From Cohnella mopanensis (GTDB taxonomy: Bacteria > Bacillota > Bacilli > Paenibacillales > Paenibacillaceae): a stretch of 64,000 bases of DNA. The stretch is from the NCBI RefSeq assembly GCF_022352055.1, contig NZ_JAKRWM010000010.1, positions 310,001 to 374,000 on the forward strand, in the 5' to 3' direction. A program made the translations under genes and the position numbers. Positions 33,408-43,000 of this stretch are shown here, piece by piece (positions within the stretch are counted from its first letter, which is position 1; every line of letters starts with the position of its first letter). The notes beneath the pieces are model-generated. The model saw only the letters and a list, made by a program, of their open reading frames with translations. It did not search any database and had not been told where the DNA came from.

Positions 33408-35192
33408 TTAAGAAAATAAAACAATGGATGCGCTGTAAGGCGGCAACTTGAGGTGCCCTTGCCCCTTACTCCACTCCCATTCGCTTGAGCCGAACAACGG
33501 GACTATCTTCTGTGCTTCGATACCCTTCGGAGCCGTTAGCTCAAGCCGTCGCTCGTCCGGACTATTGTTGAGAACAATGCCCACGCACTGATCCGGGAGC
33601 TGGCGCACGAAACCGATTCCGTTGCTTGCCTCGTCTACGAACCACATTCTGAACTGTCCGCCGCGCAATGCCGGATATTCGCGCCGAAGAGCGATTAACC
33701 GCTTGTAATGCGCGTGGATGGTTGTATCCTGATTTGCCTCATCCCATACCATCGGTTTGCGGCACAGCGGATCTTCTCCTCCGGTCATGCCTATTTCATC
33801 GCCGTAATAGATCATAGGCATTCCGATGTACGTCAATTGAAACACCGCCGCAAGCTTGAGCCGAGCAGTCTCCTGCTTCTGCTGCCAGCCCCAGACGCTT
33901 CGGGAACAAGCGGTAAGGAAACGTTCTGTATCATGGCTTCCGATAAGGTTAAACATCGCCGAATTGGCCGCGTCCGTATATTGCATGCGGACCGATTCGA
34001 TTTGCCCGGCGAATACGCGTGCCGTAATGCTCTGCTCCGCGAAGAAGCCGATCATCGCATCCCGGAACAAATAATTCATGACGCCATCGAATTGATCGCC
34101 TCTAAGCCACGCTCCGGATTGGTGCATGATTTCGCCTATCAGGAGCAGCTCGCGATCGATGCCTTTGATCTCCTCCCGCAGTTGACGCCAGAAGCTATGG
34201 TCGATCTCATTCGCAACGTCCAGCCTCCACCCGTCGATGCCAATCTCTCGTATCCAATATTTCGCTACGTCCAGCATATAACGGACAACCTCGGGATTGC
34301 CCGTATTGAGCTTCGGCATGGAGGGGGAAAGAATACCGAACGACTCATAGCTTGGTTCAGGCCTTTGGACGATCGGGAAGCGGTCGATGAAAAACCACTC
34401 TGTATACTTCGAATCCGCGCCATTGTTAATGACATCCTGGAACGCGAAAAACCGATCGCCGGAATGGTTGAACACTGCATCGAGCACGACCTTCATCCCC
34501 AGCGTATGCGCCTCGTCCACAACTCTTCTAAGATCCTCCAGCTGTCCGAAATGCGGATCGATAGAATAGTAGTCCGAAGTATCGTACTTGTGATGAGATG
34601 GCGATTCGAAGACGGGAGTTAGATAGAGAACGTTAACGCCAAGATCATGGAGGTACGGCAGCTTCTCGTATAAGCCATGAAGATCTCCTCCATAGAAGGA
34701 GTCGCTTAGCGGATCTTCGGAAGAAGTCCAGTTTCTAACGCCTGCAGGATTGAGCGCTGCATTTCCGTTCGCGAATCTCTCCGGAAAAATTTGATAGACG
34801 ACGGCATCCCGAATCCATGACGGAGGTTGGCCTCCGAAAGCGGCAGAGACGGATGCGCAATGAAAGTACCCGGCGGACTGGCGAGTGTTCGATACGCCGT
34901 ATTCTCCGCACCAAACCTGCGATCCGTCAACCCCTGTCAGCAGAAATTGGTAACGAATTCGCTTCGAGCTCGAGTAAACGACTCCTTCGAAATAATCGTG
35001 CAGCTCTGTTGTCGCCATTAACTCAAGCTTAAGCGGAACTCCATGTCCCGGCGGTTTATACCGGTCGGAATGAAGCAACGTACAATCCGACACTTCGCCC
35101 CGCTTGGCGCGAATGCGAATCTTCACTTCGTTTGGGCCGATCGTGAAGAGATAAGGAATATCGTTAATATGATAGATGGCTTCCTTCAGCAT
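33408..35192 (-). CDS. GH13 maltogenic amylase/neopullulanase/cyclomaltodextrinase
   Basis: A 594-aa cytoplasmic alpha-amylase-family enzyme hydrolysing maltodextrins or cyclodextrins. The N-terminal domain (residues 1-125) is of CBM34 type; the barrel shows VLDAVFNHSGD near 237, the nucleophile D325 in GWRLDVANEI, acid/base E354 in LLIGEIMH and D421 in LIGSHDTERF. MPMIYYGDEIGMTGGEDP is typical of the neopullulanase group. No signal peptide. Last gene of the binding protein-permease-permease-amylase operon, 30 bp behind the second permease, so it should digest what the transporter imports. Confidence 0.93.
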   Translation of the reverse strand: MLKEAIYHINDIPYLFTIGPNEVKIRIRAKRGEVSDCTLLHSDRYKPPGHGVPLKLELMATTELHDYFEGVVYSSSKRIRYQFLLTGVDGSQVWCGEYGVSNTRQSAGYFHCASVSAAFGGQPPSWIRDAVVYQIFPERFANGNAALNPAGVRNWTSSEDPLSDSFYGGDLHGLYEKLPYLHDLGVNVLYLTPVFESPSHHKYDTSDYYSIDPHFGQLEDLRRVVDEAHTLGMKVVLDAVFNHSGDRFFAFQDVINNGADSKYTEWFFIDRFPIVQRPEPSYESFGILSPSMPKLNTGNPEVVRYMLDVAKYWIREIGIDGWRLDVANEIDHSFWRQLREEIKGIDRELLLIGEIMHQSGAWLRGDQFDGVMNYLFRDAMIGFFAEQSITARVFAGQIESVRMQYTDAANSAMFNLIGSHDTERFLTACSRSVWGWQQKQETARLKLAAVFQLTYIGMPMIYYGDEIGMTGGEDPLCRKPMVWDEANQDTTIHAHYKRLIALRREYPALRGGQFRMWFVDEASNGIGFVRQLPDQCVGIVLNNSPDERRLELTAPKGIEAQKIVPLFGSSEWEWSKGQGHLKLPPYSASIVLFS

Positions 35193-35222
35193 AATTGCGA
35201 TTGCTCCTTGACGCGATTTGTA

Positions 35223-36047
35223 TTATCCTTTGGACGCTCCCGACGTCAACCCTTCAACGAGGAAGCGTTGCAGCCAAATAAATAAAATAAGGACCGGAAT
35301 AGCGAGCAGTACCGCGCCCGCAGCAAAAAAGGTGAAATCGGTCGACGTCTGCTGATTGACGATATTGTACAGTCCGACAGCGAGCGTCGATTTGTCCTCC
35401 GTCCTCAGAATAAGCCTTGCGAATATAAAATCGATCCAAGCGCCGTTGAATATAACGAGGCTCACATAGGTCAGCATCGGCTTTGATAGTGGGATCATAA
35501 CGTTCGTAAATACTTTCCAGTTGGAAGCGCCGTCGATACGCGCCGCTTCCTCCAAGCTTTTCGGAATCGTATCGTAGAACCCTTTCGCCACGAAAACATT
35601 GCTGATAAAAGCCCCCGAGCTGTAGACGAGAATCAGCGCCCAGTGAGAATTCAACAAATTAAACTGAAGCATTAAAATATAAATGGCCACGAGCGACATG
35701 AAGCTTGGGAACATGTTCAGGACAAGCATCCCCGTCAATCCGAACTTCCGGCCAACGAAACGAAACCTGGCCATCGCGTACGAGCCTAACAAGGTCATCA
35801 GCGTTCCTAGAATGGCGGACAACACCGCTACCTTGATCGTGTTCAAATACCATTGGACATATTGATACCGGGTGCTCGTAAACAACTCCTTATAATGGTC
35901 GAAGGTGAACTTCTTCGGGATTAACGTCTCGCTGTAAAGGCTATTCCCTTCCTTCAAGGAAGACATAACGATCCAGAGGGCCGGATAGACAATAGACACG
36001 GTCAACAAAGCAAGAATAATGTACGTGATAAAATGACGAGTCTTCAT
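35223..36047 (-). CDS. Maltodextrin ABC transporter permease (MalG/MdxG type)
   Basis: CUT1-family permease (274 aa, six helices). It starts HFITYIILALLTVSIVYPALWIV, and the EAA loop EEAARIDGASNWKVFTNVMIPLSKP is near residue 175, the site of contact with the ATPase. The end WLQRFLVEGLTSGASKG is the usual MalG C-terminus. Its ATG overlaps the stop of the preceding permease by 4 bp, with GAGGAGG upstream. Confidence 0.93.
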   Translation of the reverse strand: MKTRHFITYIILALLTVSIVYPALWIVMSSLKEGNSLYSETLIPKKFTFDHYKELFTSTRYQYVQWYLNTIKVAVLSAILGTLMTLLGSYAMARFRFVGRKFGLTGMLVLNMFPSFMSLVAIYILMLQFNLLNSHWALILVYSSGAFISNVFVAKGFYDTIPKSLEEAARIDGASNWKVFTNVMIPLSKPMLTYVSLVIFNGAWIDFIFARLILRTEDKSTLAVGLYNIVNQQTSTDFTFFAAGAVLLAIPVLILFIWLQRFLVEGLTSGASKG

Positions 36048-37354
36048 TGGATCAAATCCTCCTCTTTGAAGGATCGGGTTTTACGGAAATTGAGGATCGA
36101 GATCGAAGCGATAAAAATAAAGACAAGAATACTCAGCACCGAAGCGAAGTTATATTGGTTGTTCGTCAAGGTCAACTTGTACAGCCATGTGACCAGCAAG
36201 TCGGTCCCCCCGGCGTAAACATAGTCGGGCATGACGGGGTTGCCGTTCGTTAACAAAAAGATAACGTTAAAGTTGTTGAAATTGCTGGCGAACTGCATGA
36301 TTAATATCGGAGCCGTCGAGAACAACACCAGTGGAAGCGTGATTACCCTAAAGGTGAAAAACCGCGAAGCCCCGTCGACTTCCGCAGCCTCGTAGAGGTC
36401 CTTGGGAATCGTCGTCAGAATACCCGAAACCAGAATCATGATTAACGGAAAACCTAACCACAAATTAACCGATACGACCGTAATTCTCGCCCACGTAGGA
36501 TCGTTAAGCCAGGGGATTCCGCCTAGGCCAAGCAGTTCCAAATACTGATTGATCGGTCCGAACTCTTCATTTAACAAGTTTCTGAACACGAGCAGCGAGA
36601 CTAGATTCGGCACGGCAAAAGGGATGACGAGCATCGTCCGCCAGAACGTCTTCAAACGGATGCCCTTTTGTTGAATAAGAACGGCGACGATCGTACCTAG
36701 CATATACGTCGAAAGCGTAGCGAGGATTGCCCATACGACGGTCCATGTCGCTACGCCGATTAACGTTTTGCTCCAAGAGCCCAAGTTGACCAGGTTTTTG
36801 AAAGTATCGAAGCCAATCCAATGAACCAGCTTCGCGGGCGGTAGATTCGGAGCCGCGAAATCGGTAAAAGCGACCAGTACCGTAAAGACGATCGGCATAA
36901 CCGTCAGAAGTACGGCAGCCGTGATCGGAATAGCGAGAATTAAATAAGGAAAATTGCGATTCGCCATGTTGCTCCAGCTAACTCCGAAGGAGTGAGGCTT
37001 AATTCCCTTCTCCCTGTTCAAAGCTGTTAGTCTGGCATCGCGAATGCATATAAAGTACAAAAATAAGAGCAACAATACGAAAATTAACGAGATCAGCCCT
37101 TCTACCATCAAGAAGATGGAATGGTCGCCTTCCACCATCTTGAATTCCTTGCCGATCTTAACCATTCCCCTAGGAGTTTCTCCCAAAGTAATCAAACCTC
37201 GTACCGACTTCGCTAATCGCGTTACGATCCAGTAAATTCCGGCGATTTCGATTAAGGCGAATAGCAAGCCTTTAACAAACTGGCGATTGTACCACTGCCC
37301 TAATCCCATGAACAATACGGATAGCAACGTCGCTTGAGGGGTATGTTTGGCCAT
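36044..37354 (-). CDS. Maltodextrin ABC transporter permease (MalF/MdxF type)
   Basis: CUT1-family permease (436 aa), longer than most MalF partners because two extra helices precede the core, as in Bacillus MdxF. Core features: FGVSWSNMANRNFPYLILAIPI near residue 135, and the EAA loop DLYEAAEVDGASRFFTFRVITLPL near 335. I use ATG 37354, preceded by GAGAGGAG at 11 nt; the in-frame ATG at 37384 sits inside the intercistronic hairpin. No ATPase gene is present, so a shared MsmX-like ATPase is assumed. Confidence 0.92.
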   Translation of the reverse strand: MAKHTPQATLLSVLFMGLGQWYNRQFVKGLLFALIEIAGIYWIVTRLAKSVRGLITLGETPRGMVKIGKEFKMVEGDHSIFLMVEGLISLIFVLLLLFLYFICIRDARLTALNREKGIKPHSFGVSWSNMANRNFPYLILAIPITAAVLLTVMPIVFTVLVAFTDFAAPNLPPAKLVHWIGFDTFKNLVNLGSWSKTLIGVATWTVVWAILATLSTYMLGTIVAVLIQQKGIRLKTFWRTMLVIPFAVPNLVSLLVFRNLLNEEFGPINQYLELLGLGGIPWLNDPTWARITVVSVNLWLGFPLIMILVSGILTTIPKDLYEAAEVDGASRFFTFRVITLPLVLFSTAPILIMQFASNFNNFNVIFLLTNGNPVMPDYVYAGGTDLLVTWLYKLTLTNNQYNFASVLSILVFIFIASISILNFRKTRSFKEEDLIQ

Positions 37355-37374
37355 GCGATCCGATGCTCCTCTCT

Positions 37375-37408
37375 CCGAAGACATCCGGCCTATGCCGGAT
37401 GTCTTCGG
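37375..37408 (-). other. Intercistronic hairpin behind the maltodextrin-binding protein gene
   Basis: Perfect 14-bp stem CCGAAGACATCCGG/CCGGATGTCTTCGG with a 6-nt loop and no T run on the minus strand. Placed like the stabilising structures in malE-malF, it probably protects the binding-protein message from 3' decay. Confidence 0.7.
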
Positions 37409-37420
37409 ACGTTAGCTTAT

Positions 37421-38749
37421 TTACTGCGCTGCTGTCGAGCTGATTAAATCTTTAACCGTTTGAACGGTTTTATCCATTGTCGCTTTAACATCCGCATTGG
37501 AATCCCAGATCGCGGCCCATGCAGCATCCGTCGGAGCATATAGGCTGTTCATCTCCGGAATCGAAGGCATCGGCTTGGAATTTTTGAATTGTTCCACGAT
37601 ACCGCTCAGAATCGGGTCGTTCTTGATAAGAGGATCTTCATTCGCTTCTTTATTGGCAGGAATGATATTGGCCAATTGAAAATCCTTAAGCGCGTTTTCT
37701 TTGGATGTCAGGAAGTTAGCGAACAGTTTAGACGCGTTCGGATATTTCGTGTAGGAGTTTACGTAGAACGACCTTACGCCGGATAGGGACAGAGCTGGCT
37801 TTCCGTCCGGAAATGCCGGCAATGGAGCAATGCCGAAATCGACTTTTCCTTTGTATGCGCCTATCGACCATGGACCGTCGATCGACATCGCAAGCTTGCC
37901 TGTCGAGAACAATTCGCTTTGGATATCGAACGTAAAGTCCGTTGTTTTGATCGGGAAAATCTTTTTCAAGCTTTGGTAGTATTTAAGTCCTTCAATCGCA
38001 CCATCGCTGTTGAGGCCGATATCCGTGCCGTCCGTATCGTCTTTACCGAAAATATAGCCGCCTTTCCATTTGACGAACATGCTATTGAAATACAAATTGT
38101 GCAGCCAGCCGATCGCGTATTTCTTGTTCGATGGATCGTTGTAAGACTCCGCGAATTTGATAACGTCGTCCCAAGTTTTAGGAACTTCCTTGACAAGCGC
38201 TTTGTTATAGAAAAGAGCGTACGTTTCAATCGTTTGCGGATAGCCATACAAAATTCCGTTGTAAGAGCTTGCATCAAGCGCCGTTTGAAGGGTATTGGCT
38301 TTCGTTTCCGCTTCGAAAAGATCGTTAGGCAGAATGAGGTTAGCCGCTGCCAATTTGGATACATGGTTATGCGGAATCATAAGAACATCGGCTGCGAGAT
38401 TCGCCGGTCCGTCGGTTTCCAATTTCGTCGCTTGGTCCGGGATGTTCACTTCTTCGATCGTGACGTCCACGCCGTATTTAGCCTTAAAGTCGGGTATAAC
38501 GCTTTCGATGAATACTCTTTCCGTTTTGTCCGACCAAATTTTCAGTGTTGCGCCGTCTTCTGCTTTAACATCCACTGGAGCTTCTTCTGTAGCGCTTTCA
38601 TTTGGGGTCGTAGCACTTGCGCTTTCCGCTTCCGTTGCTGCGGGGCTTGTGCTTGGGGACGACTCATTACCGTTCTTATTCCCGCCGCATGCCGCCAGGA
38701 CTAACACCATCATCGCTGCTAGAGCCAGTAATCCGATTCTTTTTTTCAT
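37421..38749 (-). CDS. Maltose/maltodextrin-binding lipoprotein (MalE/MdxE type)
   Basis: Extracellular solute-binding protein of family 1 (442 aa). The signal peptide MKKRIGLLALAAMMVLVLAAC ends at a lipobox with Cys21, followed by a Ser/Thr/Glu-rich linker. LKIWSDKTERVFIESVIPDFKAKYG and AMSIDGPWSIGAYKGKVDFGIAPLP are characteristic of maltodextrin-binding proteins. First gene of the operon; its promoter overlaps a palindromic operator, and a strong hairpin follows it. The ribosome site (GAAGGGCGGG) is distant. Confidence 0.93.
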   Translation of the reverse strand: MKKRIGLLALAAMMVLVLAACGGNKNGNESSPSTSPAATEAESASATTPNESATEEAPVDVKAEDGATLKIWSDKTERVFIESVIPDFKAKYGVDVTIEEVNIPDQATKLETDGPANLAADVLMIPHNHVSKLAAANLILPNDLFEAETKANTLQTALDASSYNGILYGYPQTIETYALFYNKALVKEVPKTWDDVIKFAESYNDPSNKKYAIGWLHNLYFNSMFVKWKGGYIFGKDDTDGTDIGLNSDGAIEGLKYYQSLKKIFPIKTTDFTFDIQSELFSTGKLAMSIDGPWSIGAYKGKVDFGIAPLPAFPDGKPALSLSGVRSFYVNSYTKYPNASKLFANFLTSKENALKDFQLANIIPANKEANEDPLIKNDPILSGIVEQFKNSKPMPSIPEMNSLYAPTDAAWAAIWDSNADVKATMDKTVQTVKDLISSTAAQ

Positions 38750-38782
38750 AAAATTGTTGAACCCGCCCTTCGAATCGTTTAT

Positions 38783-38811
38783 GATTTAGGAAACCGGTTT
38801 CCTGTGATCAA
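38783..38811 (-). promoter_or_regulatory. Promoter of the maltodextrin operon
   Basis: TTGATC (38811-38806), 17-bp spacer, TAAATC (38788-38783) on the minus strand. The spacer is filled by the palindromic operator, an arrangement suited to repression. Confidence 0.6.
38788..38803. promoter_or_regulatory. LacI-family operator AGGAAACCGGTTTCCT
   Basis: A perfect 16-bp palindrome with a central CpG, the usual shape of LacI-family operators. It lies between the -35 and -10 boxes of the binding-protein gene, about 200 bp before the divergent LacI-type gene, which is its likely reader. Confidence 0.8.
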
Positions 38812-38856
38812 AGTAACATACCTTTTTTAGGAAATCAACAACTTTTTATTTATGAA

Positions 38857-38885
38857 TTGGCGTAATCTTCTAGCTTAGCTATAAT
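38857..38885 (+). promoter_or_regulatory. Promoter of the LacI-type regulator gene
   Basis: TTGGCG (38857-38862), 17-bp spacer, perfect TATAAT (38880-38885). Confidence 0.65.
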
Positions 38886-38995
38886 GGACATCAGGCGGCG
38901 ACTGTTGGCTAGCGAGTATCATAACGTCTCCGTCCTAGAAAAGGGTAAGCGTTCTAGCAGCTTATCTTTCTGATCGCTGAAAAGGAGAATTCTTC

Positions 38996-40015
38996 ATGAA
39001 AACTACGATTAACGATATTGCTAAAGCGGCTAATGTCGCCAAATCTACCGTTTCGAAAGTATTGAACGATGCTCCTACCATCTCGGAAGCGACCAAACAG
39101 AAAGTACGGGCTATCATGAAAGAATTACAATATACGCCAAGCAGCATTGCCACCCAATTGGCACGGCGGAGCAGCATGAATATCGGATTTCTGATGAATT
39201 TCGACCGGAAGGACGACTTTCTCAACCCTTTCTTCTACAGCTTGCTTGGCGGAGCGGAGAGCGTCACCTTCGAGCATCAGTATGAATTAACGATCTCGAA
39301 TATTAATAATCGGGACAACGATTTCATGAACCAATATGTCTATAGCAAGAAACTGGACGGAATGCTCATTAACCCGTCCGTACTGGACAAGGATATCGCG
39401 AAGGAGTTGGAACGGTTAGCTTTTCCGTTCGTCATCGTGGGGCAACCTAAAGAAGATTACGGAGTCGGAGTCACTTGGGTCGATATTGACAACAATGCCG
39501 GCGGTAGCATGGCGGCTAACCATCTGTTAGAGCAGGGCTATTCTCGGCTCGCTTTCCTTGGAAGCAATCCCGAAGATCCGATTTCCCATAGCAGGCTTAC
39601 AGGTTATCAGAACGTAGTCTCGTCCTTGCGCGAAGCTGTCGATAGCAGCGCTTATATTCGCTTAGGAGAAGCTAACGAGGCGCATGGCTATCGGATGATG
39701 AACGAGCTGCTAGATTTGGAGATTCCTCCGGATTCCGTTATTTGCGTCAACAACTTCGTTGCATTTGGAGCCTTGAAGGCAGCATCCGATCGCGGTATTC
39801 GGGTGCCCGGGCAGCTTGGCATCGTTACCTTCGATAACTATCCGTTAGCCCCCTATACAACGCCAGCTATCACGGCGCTCGATATCGACACCTTTAATTT
39901 GGGCGTGCTTGCGACGGAGGTACTGTTCGACAAGATTGAACAGCTTGAGCCGGGCCGGCAATTCCAATCGATTAAGCCGGAACTGATCGTTCGCGAATCT
40001 TCCAGGCGTAAATAG
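38996..40015 (+). CDS. LacI-family transcriptional regulator, probably of the maltodextrin operon
   Basis: A 339-aa repressor. The N-terminal helix-turn-helix and hinge is typical: TINDIAKAANVAKSTVSKVL at residues 3-22, then KQKVRAIMKELQYTPSSIA. The rest is a periplasmic-binding-protein-like effector domain, with FIVG-type strand VIVGQPKEDYGVGVTWVDIDN and NFVAFGALKAASDRGIRVPG. AAAAGGAG precedes the ATG. Divergent from the maltodextrin operon, whose promoter holds a perfect palindrome; a MalR role with maltose or a maltodextrin as inducer is inference. Confidence 0.9.
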   Translation: MKTTINDIAKAANVAKSTVSKVLNDAPTISEATKQKVRAIMKELQYTPSSIATQLARRSSMNIGFLMNFDRKDDFLNPFFYSLLGGAESVTFEHQYELTISNINNRDNDFMNQYVYSKKLDGMLINPSVLDKDIAKELERLAFPFVIVGQPKEDYGVGVTWVDIDNNAGGSMAANHLLEQGYSRLAFLGSNPEDPISHSRLTGYQNVVSSLREAVDSSAYIRLGEANEAHGYRMMNELLDLEIPPDSVICVNNFVAFGALKAASDRGIRVPGQLGIVTFDNYPLAPYTTPAITALDIDTFNLGVLATEVLFDKIEQLEPGRQFQSIKPELIVRESSRRK

Positions 40016-40023
40016 TTGCACGA

Positions 40024-40064
40024 AAAAAAGGATCGGGCAGGGTTTAACCTGCTCGATCCTTTTT
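40024..40064. terminator. Bidirectional terminator
   Basis: AAAAAGGATCG-GCAGG/CCTGC-CGATCCTTTTT stem with a 6-nt loop, between the LacI-type gene and the convergent GH87-type gene. Confidence 0.85.
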
Positions 40065-40094
40065 GTTTCCCGTTAAGAACTAAATTTCTTGCCG

Positions 40095-43000
40095 TTAAAT
40101 CAATTTCATCGCTTGAAGCAGTCTGCTCAGAATGACTGCCGCCTCCGCTCTCGTCGCCAAATCGCCCGGCACGAAGGAATCGGATGTTTTGCCCTGCATG
40201 ATTCCTTGCCCCACTACCGTGTTAACCGATTCAAGCGCCCAACCGTGTATCGTTCCACGATCTTTAAACCCGTTCGCATGTTCTTTAGACCCGGCGTCGG
40301 TTACCTCGGTAAGGCTTATCGCCCTAGCTGCCATGACGGCCATTTGCTCACGCGTGATCGTTAAGCCCGGACGGAAAGCATGGTCCGAATAGCCTTGAAC
40401 GATTCCGTACTGCGAAGCGACCTTGACCGACTCCGCGAACCAGTCTTCCGAACGGACATCCGTAAAGGCGACATCGTTCCCCTTATCCCGGAGCCCTAAC
40501 GCGCGAACGAGCATCGCCGCGAATTCCGCCCTTGTTACCGTTTGGCCTGGCGCGAAATCATCGGACGAAATGCCGTTCAGGATCAGCTTGGATGCCAGAA
40601 GCGAAATGTCCGATTCCGCCCAATGTCCTTTCGTGTCCTTGAACGACTTCGAATGGACGGCAACGACATAGATGCTATTGCCCGTACTCTTGATCGTAAC
40701 CGTCGTTTGACCGTTTGCCGTGTTGAATTGAGCCGGCACGTAAGAAAATTTTCCCGAGTCAGGGTCATAGACGAATACCGCTGCTTCCGATCCTTTGACG
40801 ACATCTTGTAACGTGATCGTTCTCTCTACGAATGTCGTTCCGAAACGGTGGAATTCAGCCGCAACAGTCTCTCCGCGATAGAGCTTGATGGTGAAATCGA
40901 TCGGTTGTCCGACCACTTTCAATCCTTGCGATTTCGCCTGCTCGACGATCTTACTCGCCGTATCCGAATCAAGCGTGCGAATGGTGAATTCCCATATCGC
41001 GTTCGCTTCATCTCCGATCGCGGACTGCTTCAGCAGTTGGACGATCAGCTTAGCCGGAAACTTGTAGCTGGCAGCCCCGTGTTTGACGAGGATGTACGAC
41101 TCGGAATGGGCTTCGGCAAACTTCCTAAGCGCCGCAACCGTAAACGGCACCTTCCCGATAGATTTGCTTCCGTCCGTATCGAATACGATGACATTCGAAT
41201 TCAGTAAGGCAGCATCGGATAATTTCTTGTCATTGTCGGCGGCGGAGCCTGGAGCCGGAGCACTTCCACTTCCACCGCCACCGCCACCTCCTCCGCCGGG
41301 GGTTACGGTGCCCGGATTCGCCGCGACATCCAAAGTAAATACCCGTGTATCCGCTCCTACCCGAACGGTGACTTTCGCTTGACCTACGGCATTGGCATTA
41401 ACCTTGCCTAGCGTACCCATCGAAGCGATGCTCGCCGGTTCAACTTGAACGATCGCGCCCGACGTCACGTCCTGCCCGGCCTTGTTCCAAACCCGGAGCG
41501 TCTCCGGTTGTCCGACGCGCAACGTTAGCGGACCCGTGCTTCCATTGTCCATGCGCACGCGAAACGGCTTAGCCATTGAAGCTAACCCTTCGTTCTGCTC
41601 GAGCAAAGTAAAACCTTCAGGCAACGGACCTACCATTGCCATTCGTTCGCCTCTTACGATGACGTTATCTAAGATCAGCTTGCCTTTGAGGCCCGTCGAA
41701 GCTTCGATTCCGTTCGTTCCGGTCCCGTCCACTACGACGTTCTGCAGCAAGACGTTATCCATGTTAAACGTCCCATGAGCGAATACGCCGCTATTCGTGC
41801 TATCCAGCGCCAAGTTGTCCCGAACGATAATATTGCCGTTCAAATCCTTGTCGCTGGCGAATAACCAGATCGCCCCGAGGTTCAGTCCATAACCGGAATC
41901 GAAGCTGCCGGTCCGAATTAACGTATTACGCTCCACGAGCGTCGTTCCGGAGAAAGGAACGGGATTAAACCGGGTGGATACCGCGATGCCCGCTCCGTTA
42001 ATGATCGTATCGACGGCAATGTTATCTTGGATTTTGTTATCCCGTCCACCGAAAACGACGATGTTATCCGCAAGCCAAGGCAACGATACGGTATTAAATC
42101 TCGCCGTGTTGTTCGTGCTGGCCATTCCGCCGGTGGACCACATCGCGATTCCGTCGTCTCCCGGATAACGGATATCCGATTGCTCCATTAGGCTATCGCT
42201 TGTACCGACGCAGAAATTGATTCCGTCCGCCATCAGGTTTCTCAAGCGAAGCCCCATCATATAGAGGCCTTGCGTCAACTCGTCGCTCGTCTTGGGCTTA
42301 GTGAGCCATAACCCGGTTTTGGAATGCTCCACCCACACGTTCTGAATGACGGAACCTAGCCCGAACGCGCCTTCGAACGCATGCGTGCTCGCTTCGTCGT
42401 CGCGAACGTTCAGATCGCCGTCGATCAGCAAGTCGTACACTTGAATATTCGCGCCTTTGCCGAAGAACTTCGCGCCTTTAAGCGTCGTGTACCACATGCC
42501 CGCTCCGCGGATCGTAATCCCGTCGAGATAGAGCAATTGTCCGCCCGTCTCGAATTCCCCGCGAGGAATCCATAGCCCTTTGCCCTGCGCTTTGGCAGCC
42601 GCCATCGCCGCTACGAACGCCGCCGTATCATCGATACCGTCATTCGCAACCGCCCCGAATTCTGCAATTGATATAAATTGCGCCGGCTGCTCATAAGGAT
42701 CGGCCACCTGCTCCATATCCGCTAAGTCGATAATGTAATAGTCCGCCGTGCTGGACGCGTCCTTCTGCAGCCTAATCTTGGCTCCGGCAGGCACATCGCC
42801 TATCAACGCATGAATTTCATCGAAGAAGCGGTGCCCGCTGCCTTGATTCGGATCGTTCGACCAAGGATAGCTGCCGTATTCCCACGCATGTTTGGAGGTC
42901 AAGCTTAAATTTTGCTTGAACGCCCCGTTCACGTAAAGCGCAAGATCGGCCTGCAACCCCGCTCCGTCCGCGCTGTCCGGTATGGAATATCTCAGCACGA

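Noticed and set aside
41083..41382. Plus-strand frame with a poly-proline stretch inside the GH87-type gene
   Set aside because: It is the complement of the poly-glycine linker of the real minus-strand gene.
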